Numbered from the stretch's first letter, positions 36,769 through 46,195 are shown. The stretch is DNA of 64,000 nucleotides from Desulfitobacterium dichloroeliminans LMG P-21439 (GCF_000243135.2 NC_019903.1:2270001-2334000); one strand, 5' to 3'. A program made the numbers and translations. The notes: a model not told the origin generated them from the sequence alone.

Positions 36769-38445
36769 TCAAAATCTCCCTGAACGTAAAATCGACACGA
36801 GGAGCAGAAGGAACATCAACCCTGTGACAATAAAGCCAGCCTCGATGGCCGAAATCCTCCAGAAGACCAAGGGCTCATTACCCAGTGCCGAGGCGATAAT
36901 CAATCCGGTCATCATAATGCTGAAGGATAATAACAGTATGCTGAAAGAAAGCTGATTGCTTATGCGATCCAGCTTGCGTATGAAAGTGGCTAACTCAGGT
37001 AGATAAATCTCCACCCGGATCTTCCCCCGTTGAATACTATTGAAGATTCCTCTGGCTTGTTTAGGAAGTTCCAACATCAATTCTAAGTACTCTTTGACAT
37101 GCCTATAGGTCTTTTCGGCAATAAAGCCGGGATTTAAACGTTCGAGGAACAGCTGTTCTCCGAAAGGCTCAGCAATATCGATAATGCTGATTTCAGGATC
37201 CAGTTGCTCGACCAGCCCTTCTAGGCTCAGCAGGGATTTACCCAGTAACACCAGATCAGTGGGGATAATAATCCGATGTTTGAAGGTCACTTTAAATAGA
37301 TCATTGACGGCATTGCCGAGATGCACCTCGCTTAAGGGCACATCCAAATATTTTTCCCGTAAGAGATCCACGTCCCGAAACAGAATTTTACGATCGATAT
37401 CTTCTGGCACAATCCCCATAGCAAACACAGCCTCGATCATGTCCTCTGTCTTGCGTCGCATCATACCGATGACAAGAGACGCAAAATGATCCTTCATATC
37501 GGGTGAAAGCCTGCCAATCATACCGAAGTCGATTAATGCAATCACTTGTCCAGGCAGAACGAAGATATTTCCTGGATGAGGATCTCCGTGAAAAAAACCT
37601 TCAATAAGAATTTGCTTAAACATAGCTTTAATAAGATTCTCGGCGAGAACCTTACGATTATAACCAAGCTCAGCTAGGTCTTGAAATTGACTGAGCTTTA
37701 CTCCTTGAATATATTCAAGGGTTAAAACTCTCTTTTTTGAGTATTCTTTATAGACTCTAGGGATGTAAATGGACGAATCCTCTACAAATTGTCTGCCGAC
37801 TCGTTCTGCGTTACTACCTTCAATCTCATAATCTAATTCATTGCGCAAAGAGGTGGCAAACTCTTCTACCATGTCGCGTACATGGTAGAATGCTGCCCAG
37901 TCCATTCGTCTTTCTGCTAATGCCGCTAAATCTGAGAGAATCTCCAGATCAGTCTCGATGGTATCGCTGATCAGGGGGCGTTGGACTTTCACAGCGACCT
38001 TCTCCCCCGTTTTAAGTACAGCATAGTGAACCTGTCCGATGGAGGCCGCTGCCAGTGGTCTCTCCTCGAAATGCTGAAAAACCTCCTGAGGAGCAGCTCC
38101 CAATTCCTCACGAATAATTTGCGTTACTTCTGCAAAAGAAAAGGGTGGAACCTGGTCTTGCAGTTTTTCCAGTTCCCTGATGAGATAATCAGGAATCAGA
38201 TCTGGCCTTGTGCTGGCAATTTGACCGATTTTAACATAGGTAGGACCCAACTCCTCGAGAGCGTTGCGCAAACGCTCACCAAGAGTTTTGGTATCCACTT
38301 CTTCTTCCTTACGCAAAATTCTCCTGGAAAATGAGATTAAATTAATAAGCCCCATCTCTTCAAGGATGAGGCCAAAACCATTGCGAGCAAGGATTGTTGC
38401 GACTTCACGATAACGATGAGCATGACGTATTCTTCTACTAATCAT
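36769..38445 (-). CDS. ABC1/UbiB-family atypical kinase
   Basis: A 558-aa member of the UbiB/ADCK family. The family KxGQ motif is in YVKIGQIASTRPDLIP, the nucleotide loop contains AAASIGQVHYA with the Ala-rich sequence that replaces the Gly-rich loop, and the metal-binding DFG-like residues are in ALIDFGMIGRL after HGDPHPGNIFV. Two C-terminal membrane helices (LSFSILLLSFSIMMTGLII and IEAGFIVTGLMFLLLL) anchor it. In other bacteria it supports quinone synthesis. AGGGGAATCGGG precedes the ATG at 38445. It is followed upstream by a phasin-like gene, a common pairing. Confidence 0.9.
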   Translation of the reverse strand: MISRRIRHAHRYREVATILARNGFGLILEEMGLINLISFSRRILRKEEEVDTKTLGERLRNALEELGPTYVKIGQIASTRPDLIPDYLIRELEKLQDQVPPFSFAEVTQIIREELGAAPQEVFQHFEERPLAAASIGQVHYAVLKTGEKVAVKVQRPLISDTIETDLEILSDLAALAERRMDWAAFYHVRDMVEEFATSLRNELDYEIEGSNAERVGRQFVEDSSIYIPRVYKEYSKKRVLTLEYIQGVKLSQFQDLAELGYNRKVLAENLIKAMFKQILIEGFFHGDPHPGNIFVLPGQVIALIDFGMIGRLSPDMKDHFASLVIGMMRRKTEDMIEAVFAMGIVPEDIDRKILFRDVDLLREKYLDVPLSEVHLGNAVNDLFKVTFKHRIIIPTDLVLLGKSLLSLEGLVEQLDPEISIIDIAEPFGEQLFLERLNPGFIAEKTYRHVKEYLELMLELPKQARGIFNSIQRGKIRVEIYLPELATFIRKLDRISNQLSFSILLLSFSIMMTGLIIASALGNEPLVFWRISAIEAGFIVTGLMFLLLLVSILRSGRF

Positions 38446-38481
38446 CCCGATTCCCCTAGTCATCCGGAATATATTAATAAT

Positions 38482-38781
38482 TTACTCCTGAGATGGTTCC
38501 TTTTCTAACTGGGCGATGCGATTTTCCAGCCTTTCGATATCCGCTTTATTTGGAAGATTAAGCTCGTTCAAAATTTGCTGAACCTGTTCTTTGAGCTTCG
38601 TATTAATTTCACTTTGCTGTTCTTCACCCTTTTTTATCAGCTCGTCTACCAAGTCCTTGGATTCATTGGCCGATAGTTCACCTTTCTTAACCAACTCATC
38701 CATCGTCTTTTCGATTTGTTCTTTGCTTACGATAGCAAATCCTAAACCTAAAGCTAGACCTTTCTTCAATAAATCTTTCAT
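38482..38781 (-). CDS. Phasin-like small coiled-coil protein
   Basis: A 99-aa protein: a short hydrophobic N terminus (LKKGLALGLGFAIVSKE) followed by an amphipathic, charged coiled coil (TMDELVKKGELSANESKDLVDEL ... IERLENRIAQLEKEPSQE). Similar proteins, annotated as phasin family or PHA synthesis regulators, sit beside ubiB homologues in many Firmicutes. AGGAGG precedes the ATG. It lies 36 bases upstream of the UbiB-like gene on the same strand, so they likely share a transcript. No PHA synthase is in the window. Confidence 0.75.
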   Translation of the reverse strand: MKDLLKKGLALGLGFAIVSKEQIEKTMDELVKKGELSANESKDLVDELIKKGEEQQSEINTKLKEQVQQILNELNLPNKADIERLENRIAQLEKEPSQE

Positions 38782-38971
38782 CTTTTACTACCTCCTGACG
38801 GTACCGAGTGAAACTATAGTTTAGTATTAGCACGTTGATTGGAAAAGATTCTAAGAATTGCTAATATAGATACTCATGTAAAGTTATTCTTCACTTATCC
38901 TATTCTTTACTAAAATTCTCTTGGTTTTGATTGCTGAATGCTTTATAATTGCCTTAACTACATATTCTAGC

Positions 38972-39180
38972 GATTAGGTTCTCTATCCCTTACGGGAAGA
39001 GTTAAAAGGGAAGCTGGTTCAATTCCGGCACGGTCCCGCCACTGTAAATAGAATGATTCATCATTCTAAAGTCAGGAACCTGCCTAATCATGAGCGACCA
39101 TCCTCGAGGATAGGGAATAGGCGCTGCGAAAATAATCTATAGTGCAGCAAAACCTTTTATCCTCGTGATAGAAGGTTTTT
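38972..39180 (+). ncRNA. Cobalamin riboswitch with downstream terminator
   Basis: P1 is formed by GATTAGG (38972-38978) and CCTAATC (39083-39089). Between lie the conserved elements of the cobalamin aptamer (RF00174 type): AAAAGGGAAGCTGG, TTCAATTCCGGCACGG, CCCGCCACTGTAAA (the B12-box) and AAGTCAGGAACCTGCC. The expression platform is a hairpin at 39149-39179 (AAAACCTTTTATC pairing with GATAGAAGGTTTT) followed by TTTTTATTTT, an intrinsic terminator. It would repress the following btuFCD operon when cobalamin is plentiful. Confidence 0.93.
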
Positions 39181-39220
39181 ATTTTACGTATTTATCGACG
39201 GTACAAAGGAGAAATAATCT

Positions 39221-40186
39221 ATGCATAAAAAAGCCCTGTCTCTATTCACACTAATTGCCCTCTCTATTTCGTTCCTTTTGATCAGCGGCTGTCAGAGCAT
39301 CTCTAACACCTCGCAGCCCCCGAAATCTACTGCAGAGCAAGAGACCGCTCAGCAAACAAGCTATCCCCTGACATATACTGACGATTCCAGGGTAGAATCA
39401 ACACTTACCACAGAGCCCCAGCGCATTGTCTGTTTAGCTCCTGCATCAACGGAAATCCTATATGCTCTGGGTCTTGAAAGCAAACTCGTAGCTGTCACCA
39501 TCTATGACAATTATCCCGTAGGAATCCAAGATAAAGTCGAGTTTGTTTTTGAAGATAGTTTAAACCCTAACATGGAACAAATCCTACAGCTCAACCCTGA
39601 TTTAGTGGTTATGGGAATGCATGATGAAAAACTCGTATCCGCCATTCGCAGTTTGAAGCTTCCTGTGGTTCAGCTCAACCCCCAAAGCATCGCAGTAACT
39701 TACCAAGCCATTGAAAAGCTGGGTTATTTGACAAACACTCAAGAACAAGCTCAAGAATTAGTTCAGGTAATGAAAGAAAAGGAACTGACCATTGCTGATA
39801 AAATCAGCTCCCTCAAGGATTCCGAACGAGTTAACGTTTGGATCGAGGTTGACCCCGGGCTGTTTACAGCGGGTGAAGGGACCTTCCTCAATGAATTAAT
39901 TGTTAAAGCTGGTGGTATCAACATTGCCCATGATGTGAAGGATTGGGCACAATATAGCGAGGAGCAAATCATCGCGAAAAATCCTCAAGTCATTCTCGAA
40001 ACCTATTCTTACTATATGGAGAATGTGAAAGATACCATCTTAGCACGTCCGGCCTGGCAATCCCTCGACGCAATAAAAAACGCTAGGGTATATACGCTGG
40101 ATAGTGATATGGTCACTCGACCTGGACCGAGAATCATTGATGGCTTGGCCAGCATCGCCCAAACCCTTTATCCCGAACTTTTCTAA
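39221..40186 (+). CDS. btuF: Cobalamin ABC transporter substrate-binding lipoprotein BtuF-like
   Basis: A 321-aa type III solute-binding lipoprotein: signal peptide with lipobox LISGC at about residue 23, then a linker rich in Ser/Thr/Gln. The periplasmic-binding motif QRIVCLAPASTEILYALGLESKLVAVT is that of BtuF/FhuD type proteins. It captures corrinoids outside the membrane for the permease BtuC. Start ATG with AAGGAG upstream. It lies directly downstream of the cobalamin riboswitch, which assigns the substrate class with good confidence. Confidence 0.9.
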   Translation: MHKKALSLFTLIALSISFLLISGCQSISNTSQPPKSTAEQETAQQTSYPLTYTDDSRVESTLTTEPQRIVCLAPASTEILYALGLESKLVAVTIYDNYPVGIQDKVEFVFEDSLNPNMEQILQLNPDLVVMGMHDEKLVSAIRSLKLPVVQLNPQSIAVTYQAIEKLGYLTNTQEQAQELVQVMKEKELTIADKISSLKDSERVNVWIEVDPGLFTAGEGTFLNELIVKAGGINIAHDVKDWAQYSEEQIIAKNPQVILETYSYYMENVKDTILARPAWQSLDAIKNARVYTLDSDMVTRPGPRIIDGLASIAQTLYPELF

Positions 40187-40287
40187 ATATGTGAACCCTT
40201 TTAAATACTTTCAATATTACCAAAGCCCTTAAATACCCTATGTGCTCCCAGAATGAGCGTTACTATGTAAAAGGAGGATGACAAGGC

Positions 40288-41328
40288 TTGAACTTAAAAA
40301 ACAAGTCCCCCAAGGCTCTGACTTGGACCTTGGGCTTAGCATTACTCCTTTTACTTTCCATTGTTTTTTGTGTCATGATGGGTTCGGTTTCTCTTCCTCT
40401 GGGTGTGACCTTGAAAATAATTGCGAACCAGCTACCCTTGATTAATCTTGATCCTAGCTGGTCTGTAGCTCAAGAATCTATTGTTTGGAATTTACGCCTC
40501 CCCCGGGTTTTTTTAGCCTTAATCGTTGGGGCCATGTTAGCAACCTCAGGAGTTGCTTTCCAAGGGATTTTGAGAAATCCCTTGGCTGATCCTTATATCC
40601 TCGGCGTATCCTCTGGAGCAGCCCTTGGCGCTGCCTCGGCTATTCTTTTTTTTCGGACCTCCTCTTTCTTGGGTCAATCGGTCTTACCTCTCTTCGCTTT
40701 TGCCGGTGGTCTGATTTCCTTGACCTTTGTCTTTTCCTTGTCCAGGCAAAATGGGCAATTCGAACGCGAAACCTTAATTCTGGCCGGGGTAGTGGTGCAG
40801 GCTCTACTAGGAGCATTTCTTTCCTTCTTAATCGCAGTTTCCGGTCAGCAGATGCAGGAAATCATTTTCTGGATGATGGGAAGCTTGGCCAGCAGCACTT
40901 GGCAGGATGTCCTCATCCTTCTCCCCTATCTTCTTTTTGGACTGACCTATCTTCACTTTCAGAAAAGAGAGTTCAACGTCATCGCTTTAGGTGAACGGGC
41001 GGCTACCCATCTGGGGATTAATGTCGAGCGAAAAAAACTAGCTATACTTGTGGTAGGGTCTTTGTTAGCCACAGCGGCTGTATCAATCGTCGGAATTATC
41101 GGCTTCGTAGGACTAATCATCCCTCATCTCATGCGTCTACTTGTGGGACCGGACCACCGAATTCTCTTGCCCGTGTCCACCCTAGCTGGGGCAACTTTTC
41201 TCTTATGGTCTGATACGATTGCCCGTACCCTTCTGCAATCTCAAGAGATTCCTATTGGCGTGATTACCGCCTTTGTTGGTGCTCCCTTTTTCGCCTACTT
41301 ATTAAAAAGCGGTTTAAGGAGGGGTTAA
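40288..41328 (+). CDS. btuC: Cobalamin ABC transporter permease BtuC-like
   Basis: A 346-aa FecCD/BtuC permease with about ten membrane helices. Motifs include RLPRVFLALIVGAMLATSGVAFQGILRNPLADPYILGVSSGA and GIIGFVGLIIPHLMRLLVG, the cytoplasmic coupling region of this family. The TTG start at 40288 lies 10 bases after AAGGAGG at 40271-40277; no ATG fits. It is 101 bases downstream of btuF and abuts btuD, so the three genes form one operon under the riboswitch. Confidence 0.93.
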   Translation: MNLKNKSPKALTWTLGLALLLLLSIVFCVMMGSVSLPLGVTLKIIANQLPLINLDPSWSVAQESIVWNLRLPRVFLALIVGAMLATSGVAFQGILRNPLADPYILGVSSGAALGAASAILFFRTSSFLGQSVLPLFAFAGGLISLTFVFSLSRQNGQFERETLILAGVVVQALLGAFLSFLIAVSGQQMQEIIFWMMGSLASSTWQDVLILLPYLLFGLTYLHFQKREFNVIALGERAATHLGINVERKKLAILVVGSLLATAAVSIVGIIGFVGLIIPHLMRLLVGPDHRILLPVSTLAGATFLLWSDTIARTLLQSQEIPIGVITAFVGAPFFAYLLKSGLRRG

Positions 41329-41329
41329 G

Positions 41330-42109
41330 ATGAACTTATATAAGATTCAAGACCTTAATCAGCATTATGGGGAGCTTGCTGTCTTGCAAGACCTCTCATT
41401 CACTATCGGACAGGGGGATATGTTCGGTATTATCGGCCCTAATGGCAGTGGTAAATCAACCTTAATCAGCACCATTAGCGGTATTCTTCCTCCAACCTCT
41501 GGAAGTATCCTTCTCAACGGGCGCCCCCTTTCCTCCTACTCAGCAAAGGAGTTGGCCCTTCAAATTGCTGTCTTAGAGCAAGACGGCACCCCTGCCCTGC
41601 CCTTTACCGTCGAGCAAGTCGTTTCCATGGGACGTTTTCCTTGGTTAAAGCCTTTTTCCGACTTGGGTCCTCAGGATAAAGCTGTCGTTGAAAACATCTT
41701 GAGAAAACTGAACCTCTGGACTAAGCGTTCGCAGAAGATAAGTACCTTAAGCGGCGGACAACGCCAGCTCGTTTCTTTAGCCAGAGCCATGGCACAAGAG
41801 CCTCAAGTTCTTATCTTAGACGAACCGACCACTTATCTTGATATAGGACACCAGCTCTTGGTCATGGATCATGTACGACAATGGCATGTCGAGCTGGGGA
41901 TTACAATCATCATGGTCTTACATGATCTCAATATCACCGGACAGTATTGTGATTATGTCCTTCTCCTTGATCAGGGAAAAATCGTCACATGGGGTAAAAA
42001 AGATGAAGTCATGTCGGCAGAAGTTTTAACCCAAGTGTACAAAGCGGATTTGGTCCAAGTGCACCATCCGAAATTAGGTGTGCCACAGTTTTTATTAAGT
42101 GGTAAATAA
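41330..42109 (+). CDS. btuD: Cobalamin ABC transporter ATPase BtuD-like
   Basis: A 259-aa ATPase of the FepC/BtuD type. Walker A GPNGSGKST, Q-loop VLEQD, signature LSGGQRQLVSLARAM and Walker B VLILDEPTTYLD are in order, with the switch His in VLHDLN. ATG is one base after the stop of btuC (TAAG ATG). It powers corrinoid import with BtuC; the operon is under the cobalamin riboswitch. Confidence 0.94.
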   Translation: MNLYKIQDLNQHYGELAVLQDLSFTIGQGDMFGIIGPNGSGKSTLISTISGILPPTSGSILLNGRPLSSYSAKELALQIAVLEQDGTPALPFTVEQVVSMGRFPWLKPFSDLGPQDKAVVENILRKLNLWTKRSQKISTLSGGQRQLVSLARAMAQEPQVLILDEPTTYLDIGHQLLVMDHVRQWHVELGITIIMVLHDLNITGQYCDYVLLLDQGKIVTWGKKDEVMSAEVLTQVYKADLVQVHHPKLGVPQFLLSGK

Positions 42110-42249
42110 ATCCTCGACCTTACAATACTTAGAAAAACAACCAAGCTTTCACTAAGGAAAATGTGAATTATATAATTTATACTAAAGACAACCCGTCAAC
42201 GATTGATAGGTTGTCTTCTGTTTTCTCGTGGAAATTGAAAGGAGCATTT

Positions 42250-42999
42250 ATGAAAAAGATATTTAACCGAAATAACAATAAAAAAATTATCGAAATAGGA
42301 ATTATCTCAATAGTATCTATCGGACTATTCACCACTACCCTTTTTGCATACCCTCAAACCATTTCTCAGCCTCTCGTTGCTGAAAAAATTGCCACTTCGG
42401 AATCGACAGCAGGTATTATCGCCAAGACCAGAGAAGCTGCGAGAACAACCATCGCTCTTAGTCCGAGTACCCAGACCGGCGAGATATCCCGTGGTTCTGC
42501 TCCAAGCAAGCCGACCGCGCCCCCTGTAAAACCTAAAAGCTCTACGGCCAGTAAGCCAACGGCACCCGCTAAAGCAAAAGCTCCCGCTCCAGCTAAGGCT
42601 CCAGCTAAAGCAAGCACCACCCCCAGCAGCACTTCGAAAGCAACCGCAGTTATTAATACGGCCAAAAAATATATAGGGGTCCCCTATGTCTGGGGTGGTA
42701 CTACGACCAGTGGTTTTGACTGTTCCGGATATACTAAATATGTCTTCGCTCAGCACGGTATTACTTTACCTCGAGTGTCTCGTGACCAGTATAATGTAGG
42801 GACCGCAGTTTCTTTTAGTAACCTTAAAGCTGGAGACTTAGTCTTCTTCTCCCTTGATGGTGATAAAGTCATCGACCATGTGGGGATTTTTATTGGCAAT
42901 GGACAGTTCATCAATGCTTCCAGCTCAAAAGGGGTCACCATTTATAACCTAGGTTCCTATTGGCAATCCCATTTCATAGGAGCCAAGCGCGTCCTCTAG
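42250..42999 (+). CDS. Secreted NlpC/P60 peptidoglycan hydrolase
   Basis: A 249-aa protein with an N-terminal membrane/signal segment (EIGIISIVSIGLFTTTLFAYP), a low-complexity linker rich in Pro/Ala/Lys (about 90-135), and a C-terminal NlpC/P60 domain. The catalytic Cys is in FDCSGYTKYVF, the His in DHVGIFIGN and the third polar residue near FINASSS. It should cleave gamma-D-Glu-diaminopimelate links in the cell wall. A longer frame from 42163 exists; AAAGGAGCATTT precedes the ATG at 42250. Confidence 0.9.
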   Translation: MKKIFNRNNNKKIIEIGIISIVSIGLFTTTLFAYPQTISQPLVAEKIATSESTAGIIAKTREAARTTIALSPSTQTGEISRGSAPSKPTAPPVKPKSSTASKPTAPAKAKAPAPAKAPAKASTTPSSTSKATAVINTAKKYIGVPYVWGGTTTSGFDCSGYTKYVFAQHGITLPRVSRDQYNVGTAVSFSNLKAGDLVFFSLDGDKVIDHVGIFIGNGQFINASSSKGVTIYNLGSYWQSHFIGAKRVL

Positions 43000-43003
43000 A
43001 TTT

Positions 43004-43045
43004 AAAAAACACCGAATGATTTTAGGAAATCATTCGGTGTTTTTT
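43004..43045. terminator. Intrinsic terminator between NlpC/P60 and prfC
   Basis: Nineteen-base arms (43004-43022 and 43027-43045, core CACCGAATGATTT) with a TAGG loop and runs of A and T on both sides; it terminates both the plus-strand NlpC/P60 gene and the minus-strand prfC. Confidence 0.9.
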
Positions 43046-43063
43046 GTCTTGGGCTATTGAGCT

Positions 43064-44662
43064 TTATTGTAGTTCATCTTTTAGAGGTTGAGGATGGAAG
43101 ACGATATCATATCGCTCACTTAACCAATTGGCTTTCCACTTATCTAACAAGAGCACAGCATAGTTCTCATCTTGATCCAACACGACCATACTCAGGCTGG
43201 AATCTCTTAGAATACGGATCTTCTCTTCATCTTTGGGTATCCATTGCACGATTTCATAGGGCAAACTGTTAATCTGAACTTCCACCCCATATTCATCTCG
43301 CAAACGATACTCCAGGACTTCAAACTGAAGTTGCCCGACGACTCCAACTATGGGTGCTTCCACCCCGATGTTCAAATCTCGATAAACATGAATAGCCCCT
43401 TCTTCTTGGAGTTCTTGAATACCCTTGATAAATTGCTTTCGTTTTAGAGCATTCGCAATGCTAATTCGCGCAAAATTCTCCGGACTGAAAAAAGGCATGG
43501 CTTCAAATTCAATGCCATCTTTTTCTGCTAAAACATCGCCAATCCGGAGGATCCCACTATCATGAACACCGATAATATCTCCGGCAAAGGCCTCATCGAG
43601 GATCGTTCTCTCTTGGGCAAAAAGTTGCTGAGGTTGTGCCAATCTCATTTTACGATGCGTTCGGTTATGAATAACGTTCATACCCCGTTCATATTTACCC
43701 GAGCACACACGAATGAAAGCAATCCTATCCCGATGCATGGCATTCATATTGGCCTGTATCTTAAAAACGAAGCCGACAAATTCCGGATGGGTTGGTTCTA
43801 ATACCCCTTGATTGGATAACCGAGGAGCCGGAGGCGGGGCCAGCGTCAAGAAACTATCTAAAAAGTTAGGAACACCAAAATTGTTGAGGGCACTTCCAAA
43901 AAACACGGGGGTAACTTCACCTTTGTCGATTCGCGCTTTATCGAAGGTGTTCCCTGCCATATCTAAAAGTTCAATCTCATCGTTAAGGCGATTTAATAGT
44001 TCATCCCCGATCCATTCTTGCGTCTCAGTCTCGTCGATATGGCCGGATTGGCGAACATCATCATTCCCTTTGCGTAGCTCAGCAGAAAAACGTTCGACAT
44101 TGCCTGTTTGACGGTCATAGATTCCTTTGAAGTCTGCTCCTCCGCCGATTGGCCAATTCATGGCATAAGACTCGATACCCAGGACCTTCTCCACCTCATC
44201 CATGAGGTCGATAGGAGATTTACCCTCTCTGTCCATTTTATTAATGAAAGTAAAAATGGGAATCCCGCGTTTTTTACAGACTTCAAAAAGCTTAATCGTC
44301 TGCATCTCCACACCCTTCGCTGAATCGATAAGCATGACTGCGCTATCTGCAGCTGTCAAGGTGCGATAGGTATCTTCACTAAAATCTTGGTGCCCGGGGG
44401 TATCCAATATATTTATGACATATCCCTTGTAATTAAATTGCATTGCACTCGAGGTAATAGAAATACCCCTTTGCCGCTCAAGCTCCATCCAATCGGAGGT
44501 AGCATAGCGTTGAGTTTTCCTCGCTTTAACATTCCCTGCTAAGTGAATGGCTCCCCCAAATAACAGTAGCTTTTCAGTCAAGGTTGTCTTCCCCGCATCA
44601 GGGTGAGAGATGATAGCGAAGGTTTTTCGAGAACAGATTTGTTCTTGAAGAGATAAGCTCAC
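43064..44662 (-). CDS. prfC: Peptide chain release factor 3
   Basis: A translational GTPase that recycles RF1/RF2 from the ribosome. G1 is SHPDAGKTTLTEK, G3 DTPGHQDFSEDTYR, G4 NKMDREG. The GITSSAMQ region (switch I) and the C-terminal LQFEVLEYRLRDEYGV domain III/V match RF3 rather than EF-G. Length 532 aa is standard. GTG start with AAGGAG upstream. Single gene, convergent with the NlpC/P60 gene. Confidence 0.95.
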   Translation of the reverse strand: MSLSLQEQICSRKTFAIISHPDAGKTTLTEKLLLFGGAIHLAGNVKARKTQRYATSDWMELERQRGISITSSAMQFNYKGYVINILDTPGHQDFSEDTYRTLTAADSAVMLIDSAKGVEMQTIKLFEVCKKRGIPIFTFINKMDREGKSPIDLMDEVEKVLGIESYAMNWPIGGGADFKGIYDRQTGNVERFSAELRKGNDDVRQSGHIDETETQEWIGDELLNRLNDEIELLDMAGNTFDKARIDKGEVTPVFFGSALNNFGVPNFLDSFLTLAPPPAPRLSNQGVLEPTHPEFVGFVFKIQANMNAMHRDRIAFIRVCSGKYERGMNVIHNRTHRKMRLAQPQQLFAQERTILDEAFAGDIIGVHDSGILRIGDVLAEKDGIEFEAMPFFSPENFARISIANALKRKQFIKGIQELQEEGAIHVYRDLNIGVEAPIVGVVGQLQFEVLEYRLRDEYGVEVQINSLPYEIVQWIPKDEEKIRILRDSSLSMVVLDQDENYAVLLLDKWKANWLSERYDIVFHPQPLKDELQ

Positions 44663-44901
44663 AGAATTAACTCCTTACTGTATAGATTAAGATCTTTGGA
44701 TCTCTTATTTATCATTTGCCTAAAAAACAATGGTCTCGATGACTATAAACATCCAGCTTATTATTATAGCACAATAAATTCTACGAAAAAAGCAATCCTT
44801 TTGACATAGAAGGACAAGATTCCAGCTTATTATCTTTTGGCATTAGCAGGAATCGCCCAAAAGATGTGGAAATATTTATGATGTAAAGGAGGGGACCTGC
44901 T

Positions 44902-45360
44902 ATGACACTATTTGAAATTCTATATCGTGCACTAAAACAAGACGGCTGGAATTTTGAATATGATGAAAAAAATGAATTATTTCGTATTGAAATCAGGGGA
45001 ATTAATTCTGAATTTGTCTCGTTTATTATTGTGGATGAGGAACAAGAATCTCTACTCTGTAATACTCACATCAAGCAGAAAATTCCCTTTGCGAAGCGCT
45101 TAGAGGTTTGCAACTTTATAAATCGAGTGAATTATGAACTGGCGATTGGAAATTTCGAATTGGATATGGATGATGGAGAAATTCGCTTTCGCACTTACCT
45201 AGATTCCGCCAATTCTGAACCATCACGAGAACAGTTGCTCAATCTCTTATGGAACGGCGCCCAAACCTTTGATATCTATTACCCAGGATTTATTAAAATC
45301 ATTTCTGAAGATTATTTAGCCGAAGAAGCTGTGAGCGCTTGCTCTCAAGATGAAAAATAA
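44902..45360 (+). CDS. YbjN-domain protein
   Basis: A 152-aa protein with a YbjN/Tsf-like alpha-beta fold: MTLFEILYRALKQDGWNFEYDEK, then strands such as FRIEIRG and SFIIVDEEQESLLC, and RLEVCNFINRVNYELAIGNFELDMDDGEIRFRTYLDS, the conserved core of PF10722. Family function is unknown; some members suit chaperone-like roles. AAAGGAGGGG precedes the ATG. A terminator follows at 45384-45418. Confidence 0.82.
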   Translation: MTLFEILYRALKQDGWNFEYDEKNELFRIEIRGINSEFVSFIIVDEEQESLLCNTHIKQKIPFAKRLEVCNFINRVNYELAIGNFELDMDDGEIRFRTYLDSANSEPSREQLLNLLWNGAQTFDIYYPGFIKIISEDYLAEEAVSACSQDEK

Positions 45361-45383
45361 TCGTATTTGATAGCATTAGATAG

Positions 45384-45418
45384 CCTGCTTTTCCTTGCTA
45401 GCGAGGAATGAAAGCAGG
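45384..45418 (+). terminator. Intrinsic terminator after the YbjN gene
   Basis: CCTGCTTT (45384-45391) pairs with AAAGCAGG (45411-45418), with a second short stem inside, followed by TTTTTTTCC. Confidence 0.85.
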
Positions 45419-45555
45419 TTTTTTTCCTTTTATTAGTAACATTAGCATATTGCCTAATTACCGCCAGCAATTACCTGTTTATTTTATGTTACGGCTTCAG
45501 ATAATAAGATTGTCTCACTAACCTATATTTTAATACATTTAAGGAGGGACCCTAC

Positions 45556-45762
45556 ATGGCAGGAGAAAGAAGTACTAACCAACCAGCAGCCCCTGGTGCT
45601 GCACAATCACTTGATCAATTCAAGTATGAGATTGCTAATGAATTAGGTGTTCAATTGGGCGGCGATCGCACCAGCCGTGAAAACGGTTCTGTTGGCGGCC
45701 AAATGACCAAACGCATGATTCAATTTGCTGAAGAAAACCTCAAAAGAGGTACCCGCATCTAA
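45556..45762 (+). CDS. Alpha/beta-type small acid-soluble spore protein
   Basis: A 68-aa SASP that coats DNA in the spore core. It carries both signature segments: LDQFKYEIANELGVQL near the germination-protease cleavage region and RTSRENGSVGGQMTKRMIQFAEENL. AAGGAGGGAC precedes the ATG at 45556. A strong hairpin follows at 45774-45807. It supports placing the organism among endospore formers. Confidence 0.97.
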   Translation: MAGERSTNQPAAPGAAQSLDQFKYEIANELGVQLGGDRTSRENGSVGGQMTKRMIQFAEENLKRGTRI

Positions 45763-45773
45763 CCATACATTCC

Positions 45774-45807
45774 TTAAGAGAGGTATCCTTGCGGATACCT
45801 CTCTTAA
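45774..45807 (+). terminator. Intrinsic hairpin after the SASP gene
   Basis: Perfect 15-base arms (TTAAGAGAGGTATCC at 45774-45788 and complement at 45793-45807) with the loop TTGC. T-run is weak, but a second terminator follows. Confidence 0.75.
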
Positions 45808-45811
45808 ATTT

Positions 45812-45858
45812 AAATATTAAGAAAAAGCGGGGGGTACCCGCCTTTTTTCTTAATATTT
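45812..45858. terminator. Second, bidirectional terminator overlapping a stop codon
   Basis: AAATATTAAGAAAAAGCGGG (45812-45831) pairs with the segment from CCCGCC at 45837 through AATATTT at 45858; T-runs on both strands. Its right arm overlaps the end (stop at 45850-45852) of the minus-strand gene, so it serves as that gene's terminator as well. Confidence 0.8.
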
Positions 45859-46050
45859 GATTGTCCCATCTGTTTCCGCGAGAAACTTCTTTTTTGAATC
45901 TAAGTGTTTTCTCACATCCTTAAGTTGGTGGGGGGTAAGCTCTTCGGCATTTTCAGCTAGAAATTGCTCATTTTTTTGAATGTTGTTTAAGGTCAACTCA
46001 ATCTTTTTCAAATCTTCGTTTTGCTTTTTATTTCCGTCATTTCTTGGCAT
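45850..46050 (-). CDS. Small charged coiled-coil protein, unknown
   Basis: A 66-aa protein beginning MPRNDGNKKQNEDLKKIELTL; the body is a charged helix with no membrane segment or cysteine. Four consecutive in-frame start codons precede it (GTG ATG ATG ATG); GGAGAGG is spaced 8 bases from the last ATG at 46050. I do not recognise it. It might be a spore-related small protein given its SASP and Cse60-like neighbours, but that is only position. Confidence 0.55.
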   Translation of the reverse strand: MPRNDGNKKQNEDLKKIELTLNNIQKNEQFLAENAEELTPHQLKDVRKHLDSKKKFLAETDGTIKY

Positions 46051-46195
46051 CATCATCACCTCTCCATTATTTTTCCCTCTTCGATGATCAAGATACTCCG
46101 AAAAGACAGTTTTTTCGGAAAGGACTTTAGTAATTTATGCCACTTTGGTATAATATAAAACAAAGAGGAATTTTAGCAAAGTAAGGAGGTTAAAT

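Noticed and set aside
44754-44840. Repeated word CCAGCTTATTAT before the YbjN gene
   Set aside because: Two short AT-rich matches 68 bases apart in a 239-base gap; chance is enough to explain them.
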